From: Nitrospirillum sp034653275 | GTDB taxonomy: Bacteria; Pseudomonadota; Alphaproteobacteria; Azospirillales; Azospirillaceae | Reading direction: 5' to 3' | Length of the DNA stretch: 64,000 nt | NCBI RefSeq assembly: GCF_034653275.1 | Contig: NZ_JAYEES010000001.1 | Coordinates: forward strand, 1,116,001-1,180,000 | Shown here: positions 57,886 to 64,000 of the stretch, one piece after another | Layout: each line of letters begins with the position of its first letter | How positions within the stretch are numbered: the first letter of the stretch is position 1 | Position numbers and translations under genes: made by a program | Notes under the pieces: generated by a model | What the model was told of the DNA's origin: nothing | Seen by the model: the letters and a program-made list of their open reading frames with translations, nothing else | The model's database searches: none

Positions 57886-59361
57886 TCAAGCGGCGCGCGC
57901 CTGCTCGATCTCTTCCAGGATGGAACGGGCGGTCAGGGCGAAGCCTAAAATCTTCTTCGGCACGTCGATGTGCAAGGGCGCCATGCTGATGAACAGCGAG
58001 GCCTCGCATAGCCGCACCAGCAGCGGATCGAAGCCCGCCTGGGCCAGGCGCTCGCGGAACAGCTCCTGCGCCCAGGCGCGTTCCCCGGCATTGCTGGCCA
58101 GTGTCAGGCCCAGGTCGGCGCCCAGCGCCACCTCATACTGCCCGCTGTTGACGAAGTCGTAGCCGCCCAGGATGGAGTGGGACAGCTTGGCCAGGTCGTA
58201 ATAGGGGTCGGTATACAGCTCGTCCGCCGACTCCACGCCGCGCGGGTCGATGAAGCGCAGCAGCTGCGTCGCCTTGGAATACAGGATGTTGGAGAAACAC
58301 AGGTCGCCGTGGCCCACCACCAGCCGGTCGGCGGGGAAGCGGTCCCGCAGACCCTCGTAGGCCGCCAGGTAGCGGTCGGCCAGCGCGTCGATGCCGCCCA
58401 CGGCGCGGGCCAGCAGAGGCGCCAGGTCGCCATAGGCCGGCAGGCTTTTCAGCAGGGCCACCCGCTCCGCCACCTTGTCGCGGTAGAGGCGGTCCATGAC
58501 GGCCCTGCCCTCCGGCCGGCCGACGCGCCGCGCCGGGCGCTGGGTGACGTAGCTGAACACCCGGTCCAGGAACAGGCCGAACTCCGCCGGGGTCATGGTG
58601 CCATGCACCCACTGGATGCCCATGTCGGCGATCAGCAGGCGTTCCATGCGATAGCTGGCGGTCTCGCCGTCATCCTGGAAGTCGAAGGGCTGGACGAAGA
58701 AGATGCGCTGCTGCGCCGGCAGCAAGCCGTAATACTCGAACTCCCGCCGCAGCTTGGCGCGGTCGCGCGACCGTTTCACCAGGGTATAGTCCGGCCCGTC
58801 GCTGATGGAGTTGAAGTGGCGGGCGTCGAAGTTGTTGGCCAGGAAGCCGACGAACTGCGCCGGGTCGCGCAAATCGATCAGGCCCGTGTCGGCCAGGTCG
58901 GGTGCCGTGAAGTCCTTGCGCCGCCGCGACACGAATTCGCGCAGGCGCCCCTGGGCCAGGGCGCTCAGGGCACCCTCGGCCAGGCGCTGTTCCACCAACA
59001 CCAGGCCGGTCCATTCCGCGGCGGTACGCACGGGCAAGGCCTGGTTGCCGCTGGCCTGGGCCAAGGTCTTCAGCAACTGCGTCAGCTGCCCGCGCGCGCC
59101 GGCGGCGGCGAGATTGGCGGGAAACAGCAGGAATTGGGTGGACGCCGGGGCCGTCCCCGCCCGCTCCGCCGCCTCATCCAGGGCGGCACGGGTGGTCGCT
59201 ACCACGGGCGGAGGCAGGCCCGCCTCCTGCGCCGCCTCCTGCACGTGGCGCAGCAAGGTGCGGCGGCCGTGGATCAGGCCACCGAAACTGCCCACGCCGG
59301 TCATGCTGAGGATGTCGTCGGGAACCCGGCGGCTGTCATCGAACAGTATGGTCAGGCCCAT
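57886..59361 (-). CDS. Large protein with aminoglycoside phosphotransferase-type kinase domain
   Basis: A 491-residue protein. The C-terminal part has the APH/choline kinase catalytic core: HGDLCFSNIL (His351, Asp353, Asn358), then FIDPRG with the metal-binding Asp372, and DPYYDLAKLSHS. The first about 180 residues (starting MGLTILFDDSRR) carry no motif I can name; the middle (180-330) contains the ATP-side lobe (HFNSISDGPDYTLVKRSRDRAKLRREFEYY). GAGGAGGG precedes the start. Next to the nucleotidyltransferase it suggests a LicA/LicC-like logic: phosphorylate, then activate, a small molecule for surface decoration. That pathway is inferred. Confidence 0.75.
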   Translation of the reverse strand: MGLTILFDDSRRVPDDILSMTGVGSFGGLIHGRRTLLRHVQEAAQEAGLPPPVVATTRAALDEAAERAGTAPASTQFLLFPANLAAAGARGQLTQLLKTLAQASGNQALPVRTAAEWTGLVLVEQRLAEGALSALAQGRLREFVSRRRKDFTAPDLADTGLIDLRDPAQFVGFLANNFDARHFNSISDGPDYTLVKRSRDRAKLRREFEYYGLLPAQQRIFFVQPFDFQDDGETASYRMERLLIADMGIQWVHGTMTPAEFGLFLDRVFSYVTQRPARRVGRPEGRAVMDRLYRDKVAERVALLKSLPAYGDLAPLLARAVGGIDALADRYLAAYEGLRDRFPADRLVVGHGDLCFSNILYSKATQLLRFIDPRGVESADELYTDPYYDLAKLSHSILGGYDFVNSGQYEVALGADLGLTLASNAGERAWAQELFRERLAQAGFDPLLVRLCEASLFISMAPLHIDVPKKILGFALTARSILEEIEQARAA

Positions 59362-59704
59362 CGCGATCCCTCCTCAATACCGGCACCGCCAGTGTGGACG
59401 ACGCATGGCCTGACAAGAATGCATGGATTGTGCCAGGACCGCCGGCGCGGCCGCAAGGGGACGGTCCTACCCTTCATGGCAGTGGGCCTTTGATTGAGGG
59501 GACACTTGGCTGGCGGCGCCCCGCCTGTGGCCGCCGTAAGGGGGCTGGGCGTGGTATAGGGCGTGGGCTTGACGTTTTCCACTCGACGGCGGTCCCTGGA
59601 CAGGTCGAAGATCGGCGCAGGACGGACGGGACGGCAAGGACGTCCCCCTCCCAAGACGATTTTCATACGGTTTCCATTCCCATCTCAGAACCGGATCCTG
59701 ATCC
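59362..59704. other. Intergenic region without recognisable feature
   Basis: 343 bases between divergent genes. Frames of about 100-180 codons cross it but overlap the real genes and lack ribosome sites. I see no terminator or clear operator; promoters for both sides are expected. Confidence 0.5.
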
Positions 59705-60652
59705 ATGCCTGGCACCCCCACCCACACCCCGCCCGTTCCCGACGCCCAGAGCTGCCTGCACGCCGAAGGCCCGCGACTGTCGCCGCTGGTCTGGGGCGCC
59801 TGGCGCTCACGCGAGGGGGAAGAAACCGGCACCCCGGCAAAGCTTGCCCGCTTCCTGGACGGATGTCTGCAACTGGGCATCAGCAGCTTCGATCATGCCG
59901 ACATTTACGGCGATTACGGGGCGGAGGCCCTGTTCGGCCAAGCGCTGAAGGAATGGGGCGGCAAGCGCTCCGCCCTGCAGCTGGTCACCAAGTGCGACAT
60001 CGCCCTGCTGTCACCACAGCGCCCGGGCCATGTGGTGAAGCACTACAACACCTGCGGCGATCACATCATCGCCTCGGTGGAGCAGTCGCTGCGCAACCTG
60101 GGCACGGATTATATCGACCTGCTGCTGCTGCACCGACCCGACCCCCTGATGAACCCGGACAACACCGCCGACGCGCTGGATCGGCTATTGCGGTCGGGCA
60201 TGATCCGCCACATCGGCGTGTCCAACCACAACCCGTCACAGGTGCGGCTGCTGCAGTCCCGCCTCGGCCGGCCGCTGGTGACCAACCAGATCGAATTTTC
60301 GGTCACCAGCCTGGCACCGCTGTTCGACGGCACCCTGGACCAGGCGCTGGAACTGCGTATGCGGCCCATGGCCTGGTCGCCGCTGGGTGGCGGTGGCCTG
60401 TTCACCGGCGCCACGGATCAAGCGCGCCGCACCCTGGCGGCGCTGGAGGCCGTGGGCGCGGAAATGGGCGTCGGCGACCCGGGCACGGTGGCGCTGGCCT
60501 GGCTGATGCGCCACCCGTCGCGTCCGGTGCCGGTGCTGGGCACCACGCGGCTGGACCGCGTGCGCGCCTACATGCAGGCCGCCCAGCTGAAGATGCAGCG
60601 CCAGCACTGGTTCCAGATCCTGGAGGCCAGCCAGGGCCACGAGGTGCCCTGA
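59705..60652 (+). CDS. Aldo/keto reductase (YdhF-like)
   Basis: A 315-residue (beta/alpha)8 oxidoreductase. The active-site Asp and Tyr lie in FDHADIYGDYGAEALFG, Lys in LVTKCDI and His in LLLHRPDPLMNP; HIGVSNHNPSQVRLLQ and the NADPH-side LAWLMRHPSRPVPVLGTTR follow. The LHRPDPLM and SNHNPSQ pattern is that of the E. coli YdhF group, whose substrate is not well defined. Monocistronic. Confidence 0.9.
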   Translation: MPGTPTHTPPVPDAQSCLHAEGPRLSPLVWGAWRSREGEETGTPAKLARFLDGCLQLGISSFDHADIYGDYGAEALFGQALKEWGGKRSALQLVTKCDIALLSPQRPGHVVKHYNTCGDHIIASVEQSLRNLGTDYIDLLLLHRPDPLMNPDNTADALDRLLRSGMIRHIGVSNHNPSQVRLLQSRLGRPLVTNQIEFSVTSLAPLFDGTLDQALELRMRPMAWSPLGGGGLFTGATDQARRTLAALEAVGAEMGVGDPGTVALAWLMRHPSRPVPVLGTTRLDRVRAYMQAAQLKMQRQHWFQILEASQGHEVP

Positions 60653-60863
60653 AGCGTGTAAGTCCCCCTGGCCCCGCCTGCCAACCGTCGCGGACCACGG
60701 CGTCGGGAACCGCCGCCGGCCGGGGCCACATGGTGCCACTTGGCAGGGTGCCACCGGCCATGGCCGATGGTGTCGGATGGATGTCCTTCCGCGCGGCGCC
60801 CACCCGGCCGATACTGCCGGCCATGAGATGTCCTTGGGTGGACAGCGGTGACGGGGATGGGGA

Positions 60864-61886
60864 ATGGCGCGCGCGCCGGCAGGCATCGGAATTCTGGGCT
60901 ATGACGACGTCAACGCCCTGGACGTGACCGGTCCGGCCGAGGTTTTCGCCAATGCCGCCGACCTGGCGGAATGGGGCGAGGCGGGCCTGCCGGCCCCCAA
61001 TACTGGATCCAGTGGGCGCCCCTACCGCGTCGTGCCGCTGGGCGTGAAGGCGGGGCCTTTCACCAGCGAGTCCGGGCTGACCTTCACCCCGGCGCACAGC
61101 CTGGCGGCCGATGACGTGCCGGACCTGGACACGCTGATCATCGCCGGCGGCAAGGGCCTGCGCGAGCCGGTGACCAATGCCGCCGTGGCCGGCTGGCTTG
61201 CCGGGAACGCCCATCGCTTCCGCCGGGTGGCCAGCGTCTGCACCGGCATCTACGGCCTGGCGGCCAGCGGCCTGATGGACGGCCGCCGCGTCACCACCCA
61301 CTGGCGCCACGCCGCCGATCTGGCCCGCCGCTTCCCCCGGTTGAATGTTTGCGCCGACGCCCTGTTCCTGAAGGACGGCGATTTCTACACCGCGGCCGGC
61401 GTCACCGCCGGCATCGACCTGGCCCTGTCGCTGGTGGAGGAGGACCATGGGCCGGCATTGGCCCTGGCGACGGCCCGGGAACTGGTGGTGTTCGTGAAGC
61501 GCCCGGGCGGCCAGGCGCAATTCTCCGAACCCCTGCGGTTTCAAAGCCGGGCGGCCGACCGCTTCGCCGACCTGTCGGCCTGGATGCTGGGCAACCTGGA
61601 CCGCGATTTGTCGGTGGAGGAGCTGGCGACGCGGGTGAACCTCAGCCCCCGGCAGTTCCGGCGCCGCTTCACCGCCGCCCTGGGCCGCCCCCCAGCCGAC
61701 TATGTCGCCGACCTGCGCCTGGGCGAGGCATGCCGCCGCCTGGTGCAGCCGGGCGTGAGCGTGGAGACGCTGGCCGCCGCCATCGGCTTCCGCAGCGCCG
61801 ACGCGTTCCGCCGGGCTTTCCGCCAACGCTACGGCGTGTCCCCCAGCCAATATCAGGCGCATTTCTCACCGGCCGGCAGCAGCTGA
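60864..61886 (+). CDS. GlxA-family AraC-type regulator with DJ-1/PfpI domain
   Basis: A 340-residue protein. The N-terminal DJ-1/PfpI-like domain (about 5-180) has the nucleophile-elbow segment RVASVCTGIYGLAASGLMDGRRVTTHW with Cys in the usual place. The C-terminal AraC HTH pair (about 240-335) reads LSPRQFRRRFTAALGRPPADYVADLRLGEACRRL and IGFRSADAFRRAFRQRYGVSPSQYQ. This is the GlxA/FtrA architecture, which senses small metabolites. It is followed 36 bases later by the cytochrome P460 gene, possibly its target. Confidence 0.92.
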   Translation: MARAPAGIGILGYDDVNALDVTGPAEVFANAADLAEWGEAGLPAPNTGSSGRPYRVVPLGVKAGPFTSESGLTFTPAHSLAADDVPDLDTLIIAGGKGLREPVTNAAVAGWLAGNAHRFRRVASVCTGIYGLAASGLMDGRRVTTHWRHAADLARRFPRLNVCADALFLKDGDFYTAAGVTAGIDLALSLVEEDHGPALALATARELVVFVKRPGGQAQFSEPLRFQSRAADRFADLSAWMLGNLDRDLSVEELATRVNLSPRQFRRRFTAALGRPPADYVADLRLGEACRRLVQPGVSVETLAAAIGFRSADAFRRAFRQRYGVSPSQYQAHFSPAGSS

Positions 61887-61922
61887 GCCGTCCCATCCAA
61901 CCCTGAACCACCGGAGGGCCCC

Positions 61923-62552
61923 ATGGCCTGGTTTTCCCCTGCCCGCCGCCTCGCGGCGGCGATGCCCCTGCTTTGCCTGCTGATCACCCCCGCCATCGAT
62001 GCCGGCGCCGCGGACGGCCCCCCCGCCCCCTTCGTTCCGCAATTCGACAAGGACGACCGCCTGACCTTCCCCGCCGACTACCGGGAATGGGTCTATGTCA
62101 CCACCGGCATCGACATGGCCTATGGCCCGGCCATGCGCATGGGCCATTCCATGTTCGACAACGTCTTCGTGAACCGTGAGGCCTACCTGGCCTTCAAACA
62201 GACGGGCACCTGGCCGGAGAAGACCACCTTTGTGCTGGAGGTGCGCGGGGCGGCGGACAAAGGCTCCATCAACAAGTCCGGCCATTTCCAGACGCCGGAG
62301 GTCATGGGGCTGGAGGTCCACGTGAAAGATTCCGCCCGCTTCCACGACGACGGCTGGGGCTTCTATTCCTTCGACGCGGGCAAGGCGGCGCCCCCGCCGG
62401 CGGAGCAGTTGCCGGTGGAGCAGAGCTGCTACAGCTGCCATCGGGAGCACGGCGCGGTGAACACTACTTTCGTGCAATTCTATCCGACCCTGAGCCCCAT
62501 CGCCGAAGCCAAGAAGACCTTCAGCGCCGCGTATCTGGCCGAAAATCACTAG
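61923..62552 (+). CDS. Cytochrome P460-type c-heme protein
   Basis: A 209-residue exported protein; the signal peptide ends near PAIDAGAAD (about 30). The P460/cytochrome c'-beta core begins RLTFPADYREWVYVTTGI, and a single c-type heme site is at residues 169-173 (CYSCH), with the ordinary histidine axial ligand. Family members bind or oxidise NO, hydroxylamine or similar small molecules. Lys residues after the first third could give the P460 cross-link, but which one cannot be told. A GGAGGG site precedes the ATG. Confidence 0.88.
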   Translation: MAWFSPARRLAAAMPLLCLLITPAIDAGAADGPPAPFVPQFDKDDRLTFPADYREWVYVTTGIDMAYGPAMRMGHSMFDNVFVNREAYLAFKQTGTWPEKTTFVLEVRGAADKGSINKSGHFQTPEVMGLEVHVKDSARFHDDGWGFYSFDAGKAAPPPAEQLPVEQSCYSCHREHGAVNTTFVQFYPTLSPIAEAKKTFSAAYLAENH

Positions 62553-62689
62553 GCGGCGCCTACTGCCAGCCGGTGTGACCCCGGGCCGGGCCGCCCTTTC
62601 GGGACCGTTGTGACGTATTCTGACACGGCGCCGTTGCCGTCGTGTCGGGGATGGACTATCAGTGCGCTTCGGCAGATAAAAGCGCGGTC

Positions 62690-64000
62690 ATGAAGCCCGG
62701 CCTGATCCCCCCCCTGGACCCGTCCCTTTCCGATGCCCCGCCGGCGGCGGCGGGAGGTTCGCCGCCATCCCGCACGGCGGCCCGGCCCCAGGACGGCACC
62801 CGGGAACGGCTGATCGACCAGGCGCACACCCTGCTGGCGCAGGGCGGGCTGAAGGCGCTGAGCGTCCGCAACCTGGCCGCCGCCGCCGGCCTGTCCACCA
62901 GCGCCGTCCCCTATCACCTGGGCGACAAGGACAGCCTGACCCAGGCCGTGTTCCTGGCCGCGGCGGAGCGTGACCGGCAAGCGTGGGCACAGTTCCGCGT
63001 GTCGTTGGGCGATGGCGGCCTGCCCGTCCACGCCCTGGCCGACGCGCTGGTGGTGCAGGCGCTGGACCTGTCGTCCCGCCAGGGCACCATCGAGCTGGTG
63101 TGGTATGAGTTGATCCATCAAGCCCGCCATACCCCCGCCCTGCGCCCCATCCTGACGCAGTGGTATGAGGAGCGCCGGGGCCGTTATCGCGACCTGTTCG
63201 CGCTGGCCGGCCTGCCCACCCATATCGCCGACATCATGACCCACTATCTGGTGGGCGACCGGTCCACCTTGCTGGTGGCTGGCGGCGCGTCGGGCTTCGC
63301 CCTGTCGGTGGTGGAGAACATCCGCCAACTGTGCGACCCGGAAGAAGGCCGCGGCGCCTTATGGTATGGGCGTCTGCGTCGTCCCGGCGGTGCGGGCGAT
63401 GACGCCGGGGAGCCGGTGGGAGAGACGGAGCGGCGCATCGTCGCCGCCGCCGTCGCCACCATCATCGACCAGGGCGTGGCCGCCGTGACCCATCGCGCGG
63501 TGGCGCAGCGGGCGGGCGTCTCCCTCTCCTCCACCACCTACTACTTCCGCTCACGCGGCGACATCATCCGGCGCGCCTTCCAGTTCATCCATGAGGAGTT
63601 GCGCCGCGAAATCCCGACGGTGCATCGCGAGCCGCCGCCGCTGGGCATCTTCCTGCGGGCCGTCGCCGACCACATGCTGACGCCGGTGGAAGGCGGACGC
63701 ATCGCCGGCCGCAACACCACCCACGCCATGGGTGACTTCGCCCTGGAATCCTGCCGCGACGCCACGCTGGTGCCGCTGTACCTGGCCTTCCGCCAGGATC
63801 GCGGCTCGCGCATCCGCGCGGCGTTGGACTACGTGGTGGGCCTCCAGGCCTCCCTCTCCCCCTTCCAGGCGCAGATCGTGTCCACCTGGATGCAAGGGCG
63901 CGCGCAGATCCTGCACGCCATGGACGACCCGCCCGATGTCGACGGCTACGCCGCCGAGATGATGGTGCTGATGCGCTATCTGCAGCCGGCGATGCCGAAG
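62690..64000 (+). CDS. Regulator with two tandem TetR DNA-binding domains (partial, runs off the window)
   Basis: The frame is open from the ATG at 62690 to the last base (437 codons, no stop). A TetR HTH occurs at about residues 37-90 (RERLIDQAHTLLAQGGLKAL, then LAAAAGLSTSAVPYHLGDKDSL), followed by a first ligand-type helical domain. A second complete TetR HTH occurs at about 249-300 (ERRIVAAAVATIIDQGVAAV, then VAQRAGVSLSSTTYYFRSRGDI) with its own helical C-terminal region. Ordinary TetR proteins have one such unit of about 200 residues; here two are fused. An in-frame ATG at 62651 is an alternative start. The target is unknown. Confidence 0.85.
   Translation, partial: MKPGLIPPLDPSLSDAPPAAAGGSPPSRTAARPQDGTRERLIDQAHTLLAQGGLKALSVRNLAAAAGLSTSAVPYHLGDKDSLTQAVFLAAAERDRQAWAQFRVSLGDGGLPVHALADALVVQALDLSSRQGTIELVWYELIHQARHTPALRPILTQWYEERRGRYRDLFALAGLPTHIADIMTHYLVGDRSTLLVAGGASGFALSVVENIRQLCDPEEGRGALWYGRLRRPGGAGDDAGEPVGETERRIVAAAVATIIDQGVAAVTHRAVAQRAGVSLSSTTYYFRSRGDIIRRAFQFIHEELRREIPTVHREPPPLGIFLRAVADHMLTPVEGGRIAGRNTTHAMGDFALESCRDATLVPLYLAFRQDRGSRIRAALDYVVGLQASLSPFQAQIVSTWMQGRAQILHAMDDPPDVDGYAAEMMVLMRYLQPAMPK

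Overview
The window is high-GC chromosomal DNA, apparently from a metabolically versatile alphaproteobacterium. The gene content fits a Rhodospirillales/Azospirillaceae-type organism: a DctB/DctD-like pair, hybrid kinases, a leucine (liu) pathway and many solute transporters. This placement is inferred from gene content, base composition and codon use; there is no rRNA here to confirm it. I see no tRNA, rRNA, CRISPR array, insertion sequence or prophage structural gene.

Layout. 1-3.9 kb: the end of an Fsr-type efflux pump, a two-gene cassette resembling an NlpC/P60 toxin with a periplasmic immunity protein, an S9 peptidase and a small membrane protein. 4.1-10.9 kb: an apparently self-contained sigma-54 circuit. 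A -24/-12 promoter precedes a nitrate/sulfonate/taurine-type ABC importer, a DctB-like sensor kinase, a DctD-like sigma-54 activator and a beta-keto acid cleavage enzyme. 10.9-13.0 kb: a small accessory islet with two divergent XRE-type regulators (one S24-like but lacking the catalytic serine), repeated GGCAACTT operator-like sites, a small orphan protein and a strikingly AT-rich four-helix membrane protein gene. 13.0-17.4 kb: a PstS-like binding protein, hybrid kinase and response regulator with overlapping reading frames and no ABC permease. 17.8-21.6 kb: MarR, FUSC pump, DUF1656 and HlyD proteins (an AaeXAB-like aromatic acid efflux operon). 21.8-25.5 kb: two tandem TPR-glycosyltransferase-like proteins.

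25.4-40 kb: folD, then a divergent L-fucose (or related 6-deoxysugar) catabolic island: FucP permease, lactonase, SDR, two-subunit UxaA-family dehydratase, aldo/keto reductase and an IclR regulator. A PLD-type lipoprotein sits inside the island. Next come purU, three paralogous Thr/Ser/Ala-rich secreted proteins with related terminators, a MaoC-like protein and azlCD. 40-49 kb: pirin, RraA, MFS carriers, a small beta-rich orphan protein that may be a divergent LecB-type lectin, a GTP-type PEP carboxykinase, and a LysR/ModA-like/MHS transporter group.

49-64 kb: a complete leucine/isovalerate operon (liuA-B-C-D-E order) with a divergent TetR regulator and a coupled secreted protein. These are followed by a kinase/nucleotidyltransferase pair of unknown pathway, an aldo/keto reductase, a GlxA-type AraC regulator, a P460-type cytochrome, and a regulator with two TetR DNA-binding domains that runs off the end of the window.

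Most interesting candidates: the putative toxin/immunity pair (274-1190), the sigma-54 regulated importer circuit (4084-10930), the accessory islet with the AT-rich membrane protein (10939-12949), the binding protein-kinase-regulator unit (12972-17409), the triplicated secreted proteins (35854-38003), and the kinase/nucleotidyltransferase pair (57111-59361).
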